A stretch of 64,000 nucleotides of DNA from an uncultured Lachnospiraceae bacterium (GCA_934432885.1 CAKRYY010000008.1:12288-76287), one strand, 5' to 3'; shown: positions 9,651 through 21,062, counted from the first letter of the stretch. Numbers and translations are program-made. Notes: generated by a model from the sequence alone, not told the origin.

Positions 9651-9680
9651 TAGTATGTGGAAGCGAAGGAGGAATTATAC
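9651..9680 (-). promoter_or_regulatory. Candidate sigma-G promoter of spoVT
   Basis: On the minus strand GTATA (9676-9680) and CATACTA (9651-9657) are 18 bp apart. This matches the Bacillus sigma-G consensus gHATR-N17/18-CATNHTA in full. It lies about 50 bp upstream of the spoVT start. No sigma-A -10 is obvious in the same place. Confidence 0.65.
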
Positions 9681-9695
9681 GCTAGAGTTCCTCTT

Positions 9696-11783
9696 TTATC
9701 TTTCAAGGAATTCCTCAATTGGCACAGCCGCGCCAATCAGATAGCCCTGAAAATATTTGCAGCCCAGCTCACGCAACATTTCAAATAGCTGCTCATCCTC
9801 TACATATTCGGCAATGACATCAAACTGCAGGCGTTCTCCAAGCATGATAACTGAGCGGACGATTTCCCTGTTTCTGGAATTATCCTTAACCTGACGGACA
9901 ATATCTCCATCCAGCTTTACATAGCCGAACTGTTCTGTCTGCAAATATTTCAATGAGGTTGCACCCATCGAAAAATCATCAATTTCCAATGCGATTCCCT
10001 CTTTGCTCAGACGTCTGATATTCTGCGAAATGTTGGGATACTGATTCAGGTTTTCATTTTCCGTAATTTCCAGTGCAAAGCCCTTTACCTGTCCATGCTC
10101 CTTTACTCTGGAAAGAACCTTGTCTACAAAATTGGAATCATCAATCTGAGATGGAATCGTATTCAGGGCAACCTTAAACGTTTCACTATATTTTTCCTGC
10201 ATTTTCTTTAAGTCATTCAGAACCTGACGGCAGATACAGAGCGTCATTTCATTCATCAGCCCGGCTTCCTCTGCCAATCTGCAGACAATAGGCGGCGCTA
10301 TCGCAATGCCATTATACCGCCACCGAAGCAGCGCTTCCGCACCGATAATTTTTTTATCTGTATCAAACTGTGGCTGATACCATACCGGAATCTTCCCCTT
10401 TACAATATCCTCCTGAAGCTGCTCACATAAAATTCCAGCAGTAGACGCAACCCATCCCGTCCTTTCAAGATAGCTCCCTACCTCGCTGCTTCCATATTCG
10501 CTCCAGAAAAGCTTTGTAAATTCCTGAATCTTATATTTTTCTGTAGCGTTCTCGCTTCTCTCAAGCAGACGCAGAAAAGGAAGATAAATTGCTGTGCCGA
10601 TTGCAAGAATTAAAAGCTGCACTACAACTGCCCAGATAGAAGAAGTCGTCAGATATCCATTTAACAAAGGCGGCGTTGACCACACAACAAAGGCATCCGC
10701 TCTCGGCAGGATACCAAGGGCAGTTGCGCCTCCTGCAATTCCAAACGCGACCAATGGCACCAGCAGATAGGGAATCAGCCATACCGGACTGAATACAATC
10801 GGAAGCCCCAGTACCAGTGGTTCATTGATATTAAAAAGAGCAAACGGCAGCGACATAAAAGACAGCTTCTTAATGCTTCGCTTTCTGGCAAAAAGAATTC
10901 CAGCAAGCAGAAGACAGAATGTTGTTCCTGAGCCGCCTATCATGATAAAGCTGCTCAAAAACATATTATCAAATAAAATCTTATTTCCATTTACAAATAC
11001 AACGTCAAAATACTGGCTGGAGACTTTCTGCATAACGCCTGAGCCATGTACGCCGAAGAAAGAAAAAAGCTGTTCAAGCACAATATACCAGATACATCTT
11101 TCCGTCTCTCCCTCCAGATGGGAAAAGAAAAACAGCATCGTTTTTTCCAACAGCCGATTAGGATTCCCAACACCGGTCAGTAAACGAAGCCCCTCTATAA
11201 TACCTGCCCATATGGCACAGGTAAGAAAAAATGCCAGCAACGCACGCACTCCGGTATAAAGAAACCAGCGTTCCTTCCAATAGTACCGTCGTTTTCTATC
11301 CTTTAAGCTGCCATACAGGGTACACAGCATCGTCGTACAGAAAAGTGCTGACAACACTGCAAGCAAGCTGCCGGATGTCCCTAAGTCACTAAGCGAAAAT
11401 TCCTTTCCTGCTATTCCAACCGCCATGAAAAAGCAACCAATTGAACCTGTGACTGCGCTGATTTGGAGCGAGATATTGTATTGCTTTTCCGATATCAGTA
11501 AATAATAACTGACAGAAAAACAAAGATAAACGGAAAATGCACCGGCTGAAACCTGATAAATAAGCAGTAACAGACTACGCAGCACACTGCCTACAAAGCT
11601 GGACTGAAACTCATACCAGCCTGGAAACGGACAGTATATGAGCATATTCGCTACAGCGCCAATTACAATAACAGGAATCAATTGGATAAATCCCATCCGA
11701 ATTGCCATAAGATAGTGATTTTTTTCAAGTTTTGATAACCATGCTGCCATAAACTTCTTTCCCTTCTTATCTTTATCCACCAT
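9696..11783 (-). CDS. PTS EIIC-like membrane domain fused to an EAL c-di-GMP phosphodiesterase
   Basis: The 695-aa protein has two parts. Residues 1 to about 420 are a polytopic membrane domain resembling a PTS sugar permease EIIC (FGVHGSGVM, FNINEPLVLGLPIVFSP). Residues about 464-695 are an EAL domain. Its expected catalytic set is present: E483 in EALLRW, N541, E572, D602 and D603 in the DDFS loop, K623, E659 and Q679. It should therefore be an active c-di-GMP hydrolase whose activity could respond to a sugar seen by the membrane part. No EIIA or EIIB domain is attached. The start at 11783 has a weak ribosome site; M12 is an alternative. No PTS genes are nearby. Confidence 0.88.
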   Translation of the reverse strand: MVDKDKKGKKFMAAWLSKLEKNHYLMAIRMGFIQLIPVIVIGAVANMLIYCPFPGWYEFQSSFVGSVLRSLLLLIYQVSAGAFSVYLCFSVSYYLLISEKQYNISLQISAVTGSIGCFFMAVGIAGKEFSLSDLGTSGSLLAVLSALFCTTMLCTLYGSLKDRKRRYYWKERWFLYTGVRALLAFFLTCAIWAGIIEGLRLLTGVGNPNRLLEKTMLFFFSHLEGETERCIWYIVLEQLFSFFGVHGSGVMQKVSSQYFDVVFVNGNKILFDNMFLSSFIMIGGSGTTFCLLLAGILFARKRSIKKLSFMSLPFALFNINEPLVLGLPIVFSPVWLIPYLLVPLVAFGIAGGATALGILPRADAFVVWSTPPLLNGYLTTSSIWAVVVQLLILAIGTAIYLPFLRLLERSENATEKYKIQEFTKLFWSEYGSSEVGSYLERTGWVASTAGILCEQLQEDIVKGKIPVWYQPQFDTDKKIIGAEALLRWRYNGIAIAPPIVCRLAEEAGLMNEMTLCICRQVLNDLKKMQEKYSETFKVALNTIPSQIDDSNFVDKVLSRVKEHGQVKGFALEITENENLNQYPNISQNIRRLSKEGIALEIDDFSMGATSLKYLQTEQFGYVKLDGDIVRQVKDNSRNREIVRSVIMLGERLQFDVIAEYVEDEQLFEMLRELGCKYFQGYLIGAAVPIEEFLER

Positions 11784-11905
11784 CTTGGTCTGTACCTTTT
11801 TACAGGATTTTCCCTTAGTCCTGTTTATTTATATTTTAACATGACCGCACACTTTCGTAAATTGTGTTTTTTAGCGGTTTTTTGCAATCTTTTTGCTTCA
11901 AAGCA

Positions 11906-12583
11906 TTAACGTTCTTCGATTTCTTCCTTGATAAACATAATAAGTAAACTGATTATCAAAAGGATACAAGATACCCATATTGTATATAATCCTAAAAATG
12001 GTATCAGACTTCCGCCAAGCCCCGCTCCAAATGCAAACATGATGATAATGCCCCAGTAATGGATAGCCTTGTAAAGAATCACTTTTTCGCCTGTCTTTAT
12101 ATAAGCGCACATCGCCTCCATACCGCTTCGCATATTTCCAATGCACATTGTACTTGCAAACGCATAGCCTTTTACCTTTCGGAACGCCTGTACCTGCATT
12201 GCACAGGAGAAGGAAACCAGCGCATTTCCAATCAGGTTATATTCTGTGGGCAGAAAGCCCACCAGAAACAGAAGCAAAACCTCTGTAAAAAGGACAAGCT
12301 GCCGCCAGTGAATTTTCTGCGCCTTTTGATATTTAAAGCGGATTCCCTCCGATGCAGCAATCCCCATTGCAAAAAATAAGAGCGGTACAAAATAATGCGC
12401 CGCTGCTGCCCAGTCTCCCTCCACAAGTCTCTGGCTTAAAAGCACAATATTTCCTGTCTGCGCATTTGCAAATACTTTTCCCCGGGATATGTAGGTATAC
12501 GCATCCTGCAGTCCGCCTGATATGGACAGAAGTGCCGCTATCAAAAGAGATTCTGACATCTGTCCGCGTGGTTTTCGTTTCAT
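11906..12583 (-). CDS. YoaK/DUF1275 family membrane protein
   Basis: This 225-aa polytopic membrane protein has about six hydrophobic segments. The opening MSESLLIAALLSISGGLQDAYTYISRGKVFANAQTGNIVLL is the DUF1275 (YoaK) signature, with the GGxxDAxxY and TGN motifs. The family occurs widely in bacteria and its transport substrate or activity is unknown. It stands alone between the EAL fusion and the divergent alarmone synthetase, and ends in a charged tail (MFIKEEIEER). Confidence 0.82.
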   Translation of the reverse strand: MKRKPRGQMSESLLIAALLSISGGLQDAYTYISRGKVFANAQTGNIVLLSQRLVEGDWAAAAHYFVPLLFFAMGIAASEGIRFKYQKAQKIHWRQLVLFTEVLLLFLVGFLPTEYNLIGNALVSFSCAMQVQAFRKVKGYAFASTMCIGNMRSGMEAMCAYIKTGEKVILYKAIHYWGIIIMFAFGAGLGGSLIPFLGLYTIWVSCILLIISLLIMFIKEEIEER

Positions 12584-12770
12584 CTTGATGCCCCTCTATT
12601 TTTATAAATTACTTCTCTCTTACCATTTAAAAGTATAATGAATACATTTCCAAACAGCAACAAAAAAACCTCTTATATTTTTATTAAATTTTTTGCAACT
12701 CTCTTTTTTCTTTGACAATATGTGCTAAAATGTGCGCATGAAAACTTCTTTGATTCGGAGGAAAACAAAA

Positions 12771-13490
12771 ATGGGATTAGAAAATTACTTTGAACAGGCA
12801 CGTGATGAATTTATCCGCAAAAGCCTGATGTCTGATGAATTTTTGGATTTCATGCAGGAAAACCGCATGCCGCTTGATAAAATGATGGCATATTACCGCT
12901 GTGCCGTTATGGAAATCGAAACGAAATTCAATGTTTTAAATGAGCATTTTTCATTGCAGTATGACCGCAATCCGATTGAAAGCATTAAGACCAGAATCAA
13001 ATCCACTGAAAGTCTGATTAAGAAAATCCGTAATAAAAACCTGCCTCTCAGGCTGGATGCCATTGAACAGAACATCCATGATATTGCAGGTGTCCGCGTT
13101 GTCTGTTCTTTTCAGGATGATATTTACCTTTTGGCAGACTGCCTTTTAGGACAGGACGACATTACGCTGATCAGAAAAAAAGATTATATCAAGAATCCAA
13201 AGCCAAGCGGCTACCGCAGTCTGCACCTTATCGTAGAAGTGCCGATTTTTCTGCAGAATGAAAAACGCGCCATGAAGGTTGAAGTGCAGCTTCGTACAAT
13301 CGCTATGGATTTCTGGGCAAGCTTAGAGCACAAGCTTCGTTATAAAAAGAACATTCCCCCGCAGGAGGCAGAGCTGCTTGCAAAAGAGCTGATGGACTGC
13401 GCCTGCATCAGCTCTTCTCTGGATCTTCGGATGCAGAAGGTACGTGACCGTATCGTTGCTGCCTCCCTGGATTATGAACAAATTGAGTAA
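12771..13490 (+). CDS. Small alarmone synthetase (RelA/SpoT-domain GTP pyrophosphokinase)
   Basis: This cytoplasmic enzyme transfers pyrophosphate from ATP to GDP or GTP, making (p)ppGpp. The 239-aa product has only the synthetase domain: IHDIAGVRVVCSF, KPSGYRSLHLIVEVP and EVQLRTIAMDFWASLEHKLRYK are the conserved substrate-binding blocks. There is no HD hydrolase, TGS or ACT domain, so it belongs with RelP/RelQ-type stand-alone synthetases. I set the start at 12771, where CGGAGGAAAAC gives a good ribosome site. The upstream in-frame ATG at 12732 has none. Only 2 bp separate its stop from the stop of the convergent chemoreceptor gene. Confidence 0.92.
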   Translation: MGLENYFEQARDEFIRKSLMSDEFLDFMQENRMPLDKMMAYYRCAVMEIETKFNVLNEHFSLQYDRNPIESIKTRIKSTESLIKKIRNKNLPLRLDAIEQNIHDIAGVRVVCSFQDDIYLLADCLLGQDDITLIRKKDYIKNPKPSGYRSLHLIVEVPIFLQNEKRAMKVEVQLRTIAMDFWASLEHKLRYKKNIPPQEAELLAKELMDCACISSSLDLRMQKVRDRIVAASLDYEQIE

Positions 13491-13492
13491 GG

Positions 13493-15343
13493 CTATTCTT
13501 CTGCAGCCTCTGTCTGTGCCTCCTCTGACTGTGTATCCTCTGTTTCTGATTCAGCCGTAGGCTCCACCGACTGTTCTGCTGCTGGAGTCTCTGCTACGAT
13601 GGCATCACTGTTCTCGCTGGCATCGCTAATGCGGAATATCTCTGCCTGACGGGTCAGCTCGTCAATAACGCTTTGAACCTCCTGCATTGCTCTGAAGATT
13701 TCCTTCATGTCCTCAGCAAGCTCGTTTGTATTTTCCGCCACATTTCCGATGCCGGTTGCATTCTGCTCTACCGTATCTGCAATCGTCACATTAGAATCCA
13801 CCACATCTTCCATTTCCTGATTGATGCTCTGCGTTCCACCGGAAATCTTATCCATAATATCGGTCACCTTTGTTGCATCTTCAAGATACTGCGCACCGAT
13901 ATTTTCCATCTTATCATAATCTGCCTTAACATTCTCATTTACGAACTTTAACAGCTTCGAAGCATTGTCAGACAGGGACGTAACACCCTTTACAACCTCT
14001 TTGGAAATTTCCTGAATATTGTTTGCCGTCGTCTTACTGCTGTCAGCAAGCTGACGGATTTCATCTGCAACAACTGCAAAGCCTCTTCCAGCCTCACCTG
14101 CTCTCGCCGCCTCAATCGACGCATTTAACGCCAGTAGATTCGTCTGTGCCGCAATGCCGAGAATTTCATCGGTCAGGCTTGTAATCTGGTTAATCTGTCT
14201 GCTGTCCTCAAGCGACTGCACCAGCGCCTTGTCAATCTCATCCATAACCGAAACGACAGATTGCTTGCTCTCACTCGCCAGCTGTTTTAAACCATCTGCC
14301 CTTTCCTGCATCTCGCCTGCAAAATGGAAGCCATCGTTTACGTCCTCCGTCACATTCTGTACAGTTTCCCTTGCTTCCTTTGCATGGCCAGTAACGACGG
14401 AAACCGTCGCCGTAACCTCTTCCATGCCTGCAGCGAGCTCCTCCATCGTACTGGAAGTATCATCTGCACTCTCCTGTGTCTTTTCTACACGTTCAAAAAC
14501 ATTCTTCTGTTCCTCAGAAATACGCAGACTGGAATCCCTGATATTCCGAATCAGATTTTCCAGAATCTCAAGGAACTGGTTGATGCCCTTTGTAAGGACT
14601 GCAATTTCGTCCTTTGTATGTACCGGAATACGTCTGCTGAGATCAGCATCCTCATCCTGAATAGACTTGATAATTTCCTGTAATTCCTTTGTCGCCTTGT
14701 TAATCGGCCTTACAATCATCTGCTTGGATACAAAATAAATAATCACTGCCGCAACCAGCATTGCAATGCAGGTCAATACAATAACGCCGCTGCTTGCCGC
14801 TGTCGTCGCCTCAAGGCTTTTTTCACCCTTTGCAAATTCCTGAGAGGAATACTCCTTTAACTGTGAAATATAACCTTCCAGATTGCTGACGGATACACCC
14901 AGCGTATTATTGATATAGATGGTCGCCATATCCTTTTTGCCGGATCCGCTGTTTTCAACGATGCTGTCAACTGTCTTCTGGAAAGCAGATACCTTTGCCT
15001 CAAAGGCCTGAAATACTGTCTGGATTTCTGCATCGGAAATATGGGATTTGTACTCCTCCATACTGGTCTGCATTTCTGTCTTGACTTCCTGAAGCTGCTT
15101 TTCGTACGCCTCCATAGAGGATGGTGCTGTACTCATCGTATGGCACAGAGTCAGTCTGTAAATCTCCTCATAATCCCTGCTGATAGTCTGAATCAGGTTT
15201 AAATCATTTACCTGCTGCTCTAAAAGATTACCGCTTTCCTGGCTGATTTTCCGGATATTGCTGCCCAGAATCTGCAATGCAACCAGACAGATTATTACTA
15301 ATACTGCGATTACTGAAAGAAACTTATACGCTATCTTTTTCAT
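13493..15343 (-). CDS. Methyl-accepting chemotaxis protein
   Basis: This transmembrane receptor of 616 aa controls CheA. TM1 lies near residues 7-25, an extracellular helical region of about 155 residues (4-helix-bundle type) follows, then TM2 near 185-210, a HAMP domain, and the signalling hairpin with its tip at [20 protein letters not shown]. The C-terminus is a long acidic tail ([15 protein letters not shown]) without the NWETF-type CheR/CheB tether. The ATG at 15343 follows GGTGGGG; a GTG 12 bp upstream also opens the frame. It lies 48 bp downstream of mfd and may be read through from it. No che genes are in the window, so coupling to motility cannot be judged. Confidence 0.94.
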   Translation of the reverse strand: MKKIAYKFLSVIAVLVIICLVALQILGSNIRKISQESGNLLEQQVNDLNLIQTISRDYEEIYRLTLCHTMSTAPSSMEAYEKQLQEVKTEMQTSMEEYKSHISDAEIQTVFQAFEAKVSAFQKTVDSIVENSGSGKKDMATIYINNTLGVSVSNLEGYISQLKEYSSQEFAKGEKSLEATTAASSGVIVLTCIAMLVAAVIIYFVSKQMIVRPINKATKELQEIIKSIQDEDADLSRRIPVHTKDEIAVLTKGINQFLEILENLIRNIRDSSLRISEEQKNVFERVEKTQESADDTSSTMEELAAGMEEVTATVSVVTGHAKEARETVQNVTEDVNDGFHFAGEMQERADGLKQLASESKQSVVSVMDEIDKALVQSLEDSRQINQITSLTDEILGIAAQTNLLALNASIEAARAGEAGRGFAVVADEIRQLADSSKTTANNIQEISKEVVKGVTSLSDNASKLLKFVNENVKADYDKMENIGAQYLEDATKVTDIMDKISGGTQSINQEMEDVVDSNVTIADTVEQNATGIGNVAENTNELAEDMKEIFRAMQEVQSVIDELTRQAEIFRISDASENSDAIVAETPAAEQSVEPTAESETEDTQSEEAQTEAAEE

Positions 15344-15391
15344 TTGCCCCACCACCGTTATTTTTGTTCATTTGTATTTATTTTAGTACAA

Positions 15392-18300
15392 TCACACCTT
15401 TGTTTCAACCTTATTTTCTGTTTTTTTAAGTAAAATCTCTGCCGTTTTCCGAATGACTTCTTCAGTCAATACAAGCAGCGCTTCTGCGTCTTTTTCAACC
15501 ATTCCACATTTTTTGTACCGGCAGCGCAGGTACCCTCCCTTTGGGAAAAATTTCATCCTGCCATCAAAGCTCTTTAAAAGCTCTGGAATCCTTTCCACCA
15601 GAATCGGCGCTTTTTCCGTAAACGTCAGGGTCAGCGCTTCATTTTTTCCCTGTACCTCAGACAAATAAAGCTTATGTGCCTGCTGCCTTATCAGCGCAAT
15701 ACGCAGCAGATTTTCCACTGACTGCGGAATTTCACCAAAGCGGTCTAAGAGCTCATCCTTCATCTCCGTCCGCTCATTCTCATTTTCAATGCCTGCAATC
15801 CGTTTATAAATATCCAGCTTCTGCGCCTCATTCATAATATAGGATGGCGGAATATACGCATCCACATCCAAATCCACATTGGTCGGAAATTCGATTTCCT
15901 CCTCTGCGCCCTTTAAGCGCTTTACTGCTTCATTGAGCATTTTGCAGTACAAATCATAGCCGACTGCCTCGATGTGTCCATGCTGCCGTCTGCCAAGCAG
16001 ATTGCCCGCGCCCCTTATCTCCAAATCGCGCATCGCTATCTTAAAGCCGCTGCCAAGCTCCGTAAATTCCCGGATTGCCTGCAGACGCTTCTCTGCCGTC
16101 TCCTTAAGCATCTTATTCCGCTTGTACATGAGAAACGCATAGGCTGTCCGGTTGGAGCGTCCTACCCTGCCGCGAAGCTGATAGAGCTGGGAAAGTCCCA
16201 TATTATCCGAATCATGGATGATGATGGTGTTGACATTGGAAATATCCAGTCCTGTCTCGATAATCGTCGTCGAAACGAGAACGTCTATTTCTCCATCAAT
16301 GAAATCATACATAATCCGCTCCAGCTCATGCTCCTTCATCTGCCCGTGTGCAAAGGCAACATTTGCTTCCGGCACAAGCCCTGCGATCGATGCGGCAATA
16401 TCAGCAATATTTCCAACACGGTTATATACATAATAAACCTGTCCGCCGCGTGCAAGCTCCCTGACAATGGCCTCCCGCACCATCTCGTCATTATATTCCA
16501 TAACATACGTCTGAATCGGCACCCTCTCTCCCGGCGCCTCCTCAAGCACGCTCATGTCCCGGATACCGGAAAGGCTCATGTGAAGCGTTCTTGGAATCGG
16601 CGTCGCTGTCAGTGTCAGCACATCGACATTTTCCTTGAGCTTTTTAAGCTTCTCCTTATGCGTTACGCCAAAACGCTGCTCCTCGTCTACAATCAGCAGT
16701 CCGAGATCCTTATAGCCGACATCACTTGACAAAACCCTGTGCGTGCCGATTACAATATCCACCAGTCCTTTTTTCAGGTCTGCGATTGTCTTTTTCTGTT
16801 CTGCCGCGCTGCGAAAACGGGACAGCAGCTCTACCCTTACCGGGAAATCCTTCATACGCTGCACAAAGGTATTATAATGCTGCTGCGCCAAAATAGTCGT
16901 CGGCACCAGAAATACCACCTGTTTTCCGCTCTGTACCGCCTTAAATGCGGCGCGGATTGCTATTTCTGTCTTACCATAGCCCACATCTCCGCAGATCAAG
17001 CGGTCCATAATCCTGCGGCTCTCCATATCCGCCTTTGTCGCATCGATTGCCGCGAGCTGGTCCTCTGTCTCCTCAAAGGGAAACATCTCTTCAAATTCTT
17101 TCTGCCATACCGTATCCTTGTCAAAGGGAAATCCATTTTTTTCCATGCGGAGTGCATAAAGCTCTACCAGATCCTTTGCGACCTCATCTACCGCACCCTT
17201 GACCTTTGTTCTGGTACGGTTCCATTCCTGTGTTCCGAGCTTATTCAGCTTCGGCTGCTTGGCATCTGCAGAAGCATATTTCTGGATTACATCAAAGCCA
17301 GTTGCCAGAATATACAGATTTCCGCCGTCACGATACTCTATTTTCATATAATCCTTGACGACGTTTTCCACCTCAACCTTTTCGATACCGCGATAAATCC
17401 CCAGTCCATGACTCTCATGCACAACATAATCGCCAACATGCAGCTCTGTAAAATCATGGATTTTCTGCCCCTCATACTTTTTGCGTTTTTTCTTTTTCTT
17501 CTTATCTGCACCAAAAATATCGCTTTCCGAAAGAATTACATACTTCAGAAGCGGATATTCAAAGCCCTTTCTCACATAGCCGCAGCCAGTCATTACCTCG
17601 CCAGCCTCCGGCGCGCGCTCCGGGTCTTCGCTGTAAAAAGCGCTTAATTCCTGCTCTGCCAGATCCTTTGCCAGACGCCTTGCTCTCGTTCTGGAGGCAG
17701 AAAGCAAAAGTACCCTGTAACCATTTTTCTTATACCGCTTCAAATCCTTTACCAGGGCTTCAAAGCTGTTATTATAGGGCGCTGTGGATCCAGCCGTTAT
17801 AAAAAACTGCTCTTTGGTATCAAGAAGCACATCCTTCTGGCTGATTGCAGATAATAAGAGAACATGCCTTCCCGCAAGGCGGGCAGCCGTCTCCTGCGGC
17901 GTAGAAAGGAGCTTTGCCTGTCCGGGCAGTGCATATCCTTTCTGCAAACGCTGGCTCATGCTCTCCCGAAATTCCAGTGCCACCGCATCCGCATGCTCCT
18001 TTAAGCGCGCCGGTTCGTCCATAACAAAAAGCGTATTTTCACGGTCAAAAAAATCCAGAAAGGATACTGGATTTTGATAAAAATAGCGAATATAGCTGTC
18101 AAGATTTACACTGCTGCGGCTCTCAGAAAGCTGCTCCAAAAGCTCTGCCGTCTGCACCTTGATTCTATGTGCCTCCTCGGTGTTCATTGCCTCCCGCAGC
18201 GTTTTTTCCATCTGCTTTCCTTCTTTTTCAATTTTAGCAGCGCCTTTTTGTATATCCTCCTCAAAAAGTACCAGCTCCGTCGCCGGATAAATGGAAACGC

Positions 18301-18949
18301 TCGATAATTGTTCGATAGAACGCTGACTCTGTACGTCAAAACTGCGGATGGAATCCACCTCGTCGCCCCACAGCTCGATTCGATAGGGATTTTCCTCTGT
18401 CAAATCAAAAATATCCAGAATTCCGCCGCGCATTGCAAACTGCCCCGGCTCCTCTACCTGATATACCTTTTCATAGCCTGTTGCAGTCAAAACCTCCGCA
18501 ATCTGCTGATAAGGAAGCTCCTGCCCCTTACGAAGCGAAATCATGCCTCTCCTTAGCGCATCAATCGGCGCCTGATATGCCATCAGCGCATCAAAGGTCG
18601 TGACCATCGTTACCGGAACGCCCTCCAGAATCCTGCGCAGCACCCTCATTCTCTCCATCGTAAGCCGGTTTCCCTGCACATCCGCCTGATAAAAAATCAT
18701 ATCCTTTGCAGGGTACAACACCGTATTCCTATCATACAGCTTATAATCCTCATAAATTTCCTTTGTCCGAATATCGCTGAAGGTCACGATTACTCTGTTC
18801 CGCAGCTTCTTCGAAAGTCCATATACCATGTGCATTTTCTGAGAATCCACACAGCCGCTGACGCTGATGCGTCCGCCGTCCTTCTGCAGTATTTCCTGCA
18901 TCCGGGCAAATTCCCCCATCTCCCGAAAAGGCTCATCCAGTGCCCTCAT
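15392..18949 (-). CDS. mfd: Transcription-repair coupling factor
   Basis: Mfd displaces stalled RNA polymerase at DNA lesions and recruits the UvrABC machinery. The 1185-aa protein is full length. It has an N-terminal UvrB-like module, the CarD-like RNA-polymerase-interaction domain ([21 protein letters not shown], about residue 500), an SF2 translocase with Walker [17 protein letters not shown] and the DEEQRFG box, and the C-terminal TRCF domain. Its ATG overlaps the pth stop by 4 bp (ATGA), so the two genes are translationally coupled, an arrangement also found in Bacillus. Confidence 0.97.
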   Translation of the reverse strand: MRALDEPFREMGEFARMQEILQKDGGRISVSGCVDSQKMHMVYGLSKKLRNRVIVTFSDIRTKEIYEDYKLYDRNTVLYPAKDMIFYQADVQGNRLTMERMRVLRRILEGVPVTMVTTFDALMAYQAPIDALRRGMISLRKGQELPYQQIAEVLTATGYEKVYQVEEPGQFAMRGGILDIFDLTEENPYRIELWGDEVDSIRSFDVQSQRSIEQLSSVSIYPATELVLFEEDIQKGAAKIEKEGKQMEKTLREAMNTEEAHRIKVQTAELLEQLSESRSSVNLDSYIRYFYQNPVSFLDFFDRENTLFVMDEPARLKEHADAVALEFRESMSQRLQKGYALPGQAKLLSTPQETAARLAGRHVLLLSAISQKDVLLDTKEQFFITAGSTAPYNNSFEALVKDLKRYKKNGYRVLLLSASRTRARRLAKDLAEQELSAFYSEDPERAPEAGEVMTGCGYVRKGFEYPLLKYVILSESDIFGADKKKKKKRKKYEGQKIHDFTELHVGDYVVHESHGLGIYRGIEKVEVENVVKDYMKIEYRDGGNLYILATGFDVIQKYASADAKQPKLNKLGTQEWNRTRTKVKGAVDEVAKDLVELYALRMEKNGFPFDKDTVWQKEFEEMFPFEETEDQLAAIDATKADMESRRIMDRLICGDVGYGKTEIAIRAAFKAVQSGKQVVFLVPTTILAQQHYNTFVQRMKDFPVRVELLSRFRSAAEQKKTIADLKKGLVDIVIGTHRVLSSDVGYKDLGLLIVDEEQRFGVTHKEKLKKLKENVDVLTLTATPIPRTLHMSLSGIRDMSVLEEAPGERVPIQTYVMEYNDEMVREAIVRELARGGQVYYVYNRVGNIADIAASIAGLVPEANVAFAHGQMKEHELERIMYDFIDGEIDVLVSTTIIETGLDISNVNTIIIHDSDNMGLSQLYQLRGRVGRSNRTAYAFLMYKRNKMLKETAEKRLQAIREFTELGSGFKIAMRDLEIRGAGNLLGRRQHGHIEAVGYDLYCKMLNEAVKRLKGAEEEIEFPTNVDLDVDAYIPPSYIMNEAQKLDIYKRIAGIENENERTEMKDELLDRFGEIPQSVENLLRIALIRQQAHKLYLSEVQGKNEALTLTFTEKAPILVERIPELLKSFDGRMKFFPKGGYLRCRYKKCGMVEKDAEALLVLTEEVIRKTAEILLKKTENKVETKV

Positions 18950-19551
18950 GCGTTTTCCTCCTGTTTCTTCTGTGCAGGCGTATCCCTGCGTGCATTAAAC
19001 GCGTTCATCGCCGCTTCCACCTCTCCACGCAGCAAAAGATGCAGTGCTTCTTCTGCTGCTAATGCTCCTGCCTCAATCTCCTTGCGCTCGTCCTGTGTAA
19101 AATGTCCCAACACATAATCTGCCAGATCATAGCCCTGCGGCTTCTCTCCAACGCCAACCTTAATACGCAGAAAGGTATCATGTCCCAAATGCGCGATGAT
19201 ATTCTTGATTCCATTGTGTCCACCCGCGCTTCCCTTCTTGCGGATACGAAGCCGTCCGACATCCATGCTGATGTCGTCATATATCACGATAAGCTCGTCC
19301 TTTTCTTCTATTTTATAGTAGTCTATCAATTCCCTGATGCTCTCGCCGCTTAAATTCATATAGGTCTGGGGCTTCGCTAAAATGACCCTCTGTCCTTCTA
19401 TGATACCCTTTCCAATCAGCGCCTTATGCTTGCTTTCCAATATGGAAATTCCATTTTTCTCTGCTATTACATCTATGACCGAAAATCCGGTGTTATGCCT
19501 TGTTCCCTCATATTTTCTGCCCGGATTTCCGAGCCCGGCAATCAAATACAT
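18946..19551 (-). CDS. pth: Peptidyl-tRNA hydrolase
   Basis: Pth releases tRNA from peptidyl-tRNAs that have dropped off the ribosome. The 201-aa product shows GLGNPGRKYEGTRHNTGF with the catalytic histidine, the LAKPQTYMNLSGES block, and GSAGGHNGIKNI. It ends with a short charged extension that overlaps the mfd start. spoVG lies just upstream on the same strand, separated by a weak hairpin terminator. Confidence 0.96.
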   Translation of the reverse strand: MYLIAGLGNPGRKYEGTRHNTGFSVIDVIAEKNGISILESKHKALIGKGIIEGQRVILAKPQTYMNLSGESIRELIDYYKIEEKDELIVIYDDISMDVGRLRIRKKGSAGGHNGIKNIIAHLGHDTFLRIKVGVGEKPQGYDLADYVLGHFTQDERKEIEAGALAAEEALHLLLRGEVEAAMNAFNARRDTPAQKKQEENA

Positions 19552-19613
19552 ACTAAAATTCCTCTTTTCCTGCTGTCGTTACAATAGAATTTTCCTATTG
19601 CATAAATATAACA

Positions 19614-19639
19614 AAGGAGCTGTCAAAAGACAACTCCTT
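19614..19639 (-). terminator. Hairpin downstream of spoVG
   Basis: AAGGAG-C-TGTC pairs with GACA-A-CTCCTT around an AAAA loop. The following minus-strand sequence, TGTTATATTT, is only moderately T-rich, so termination is probably partial and some transcripts may continue into pth. Confidence 0.5.
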
Positions 19640-19644
19640 ACTGG

Positions 19645-19920
19645 CTACTCCTCTTCGTCTGTCTCTAAAAGCGCCTGCTCATAACGCTCCAAAATGATAT
19701 TCTGCAGGCTCTCCCTCGTTGCCGAGGAAATCGGGTGAGCGATGTCGCGGTACTCTCCATCTGCCGCTTTTTTACTCGGCATGGCAATGAAAAGACCCTT
19801 ATCGCCTTCTATTACCTTGATGTCGTGAACGACAAACTCATTGTCAATCGTAATGGATACGATTGCTTTCATTCTGCCTTCCTTTGCAATCTTTCGAATC
19901 CGTACATCTGTTACCCTCAT
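19645..19920 (-). CDS. spoVG: Septation/sporulation regulator SpoVG
   Basis: This is a small nucleic-acid-binding regulator that affects septation, sporulation and cell-surface genes in Firmicutes. The 91-aa protein begins [20 protein letters not shown] and contains [21 protein letters not shown], the family signature. The C-terminal part is a short helix with an acidic end (ALLETDEEE). It follows glgD by 23 bp on the same strand and probably shares the glg transcript. Confidence 0.96.
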   Translation of the reverse strand: MRVTDVRIRKIAKEGRMKAIVSITIDNEFVVHDIKVIEGDKGLFIAMPSKKAADGEYRDIAHPISSATRESLQNIILERYEQALLETDEEE

Positions 19921-19943
19921 ATAACCCGCCTCCTAACGCAGCA

Positions 19944-21062
19944 TCAGAATCTGTATCTCATATTTTTTTCTATTACGATTTTGATTCCATCCTCTCCTTT
20001 ATACGACGAATTTGCCGGAATTGTATCACGGCTTTCCACGATACAGTTTTCGATAGTAGTATTGTCTCCAATAAAGACGTCGTTTAAAATGATCGAATTT
20101 TTAATATGGCAGTTATTGCCGATAAATGCGCTCTTAAATACGATAGAGTCCTCCACCGTTCCGTTTACGATACAGCCGCTGGAAATCAGACTGTTTCTGA
20201 CATTTGCGCCCGGATTGTATTTTGCAGGTGGCAGGTCGTCCACCTTCGAATAAATATCCGGATACTCCTTAAAGAAGTAGTTGCGGATGTCCGGCTTTAA
20301 GAAATCCATATTTGTACGGAAATAATCGTCTACCGAAGCGATATTTCTCCAATAGCTCTTCATCTTATAGCCGTAAATCCGTTTCATATCCTTATAACGA
20401 ATCAGAATATCCTTTACAAAATCATAGCGTTCTTCTTCGGCACACTTCTCGAGCAGCTCGATAAGCTGCCGTCTTCTGATAATATAGATACCACAGGAAA
20501 CGGTACGGGATTTTGCCACAATCGGCTTCTCCTCAAATTCCTCAATCCTGCTTTCCTCATTCATGCGGATTGTGCCAAAACGCTCCAGTGCCATGCCTTC
20601 TTCCATATCCCGGCAGACAACGGTAATATCTGCTTTTTTCGCAATATGGTATTCCAGCACCTTATTGTAATCCATCTTATAGATGCAGTCGCCATTTGCA
20701 ATAATCACATAAGGCTCATGGCTTTCCTTCAGGAAATCCAGATTCTGATAGATGGCATCTGCTGTTCCTCTGTACCAGTAGCTGTTGTCAGAGGTTACTA
20801 CCGGTGTAAATACAAAGATACCGCCCTGTTTTCTTCCGAAATCCCACCACTTTGAAGAACTTAAATGCTGGTTTAAGCTTCTTGCATTGTACTGTGTCAG
20901 TACCGCTACCTTCTGAATATGGGAGTTTGACATATTGCTGAGCGCAAAATCAATGCTCCTGTAACTTCCTGCAACCGGCATTGCCGCTACTGCCCGCTTT
21001 AAGGACAGTTCCTTCATCCGGTGATTGTTGCCGCCTGCCAGTATGATTCCAATCGCTCTCAT
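19944..21062 (-). CDS. glgD: Glucose-1-phosphate adenylyltransferase subunit GlgD
   Basis: GlgD is the non-catalytic or regulatory partner of GlgC in the Firmicutes ADP-glucose pyrophosphorylase. The 372-aa protein has the nucleotidyltransferase fold and a C-terminal left-handed beta-helix. The pyrophosphate loop is altered: [22 protein letters not shown] replaces the GGxGxRLxxLTxxxAKPA of GlgC. Such changes are typical of GlgD. It overlaps glgC by 4 bp, which fits tight coupling of two subunits of one complex. Confidence 0.94.
   Translation of the reverse strand: MRAIGIILAGGNNHRMKELSLKRAVAAMPVAGSYRSIDFALSNMSNSHIQKVAVLTQYNARSLNQHLSSSKWWDFGRKQGGIFVFTPVVTSDNSYWYRGTADAIYQNLDFLKESHEPYVIIANGDCIYKMDYNKVLEYHIAKKADITVVCRDMEEGMALERFGTIRMNEESRIEEFEEKPIVAKSRTVSCGIYIIRRRQLIELLEKCAEEERYDFVKDILIRYKDMKRIYGYKMKSYWRNIASVDDYFRTNMDFLKPDIRNYFFKEYPDIYSKVDDLPPAKYNPGANVRNSLISSGCIVNGTVEDSIVFKSAFIGNNCHIKNSIILNDVFIGDNTTIENCIVESRDTIPANSSYKGEDGIKIVIEKNMRYRF

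Noticed and set aside
12712-12731. Promoter of the small alarmone synthetase formed by TTGACA and TAAAAT
   Set aside because: The hexamers are only 8 bp apart, too close to work together.
16739-17647. 302-codon open frame antisense to mfd
   Set aside because: No ribosome site, no recognisable domain, wholly inside a conserved gene.
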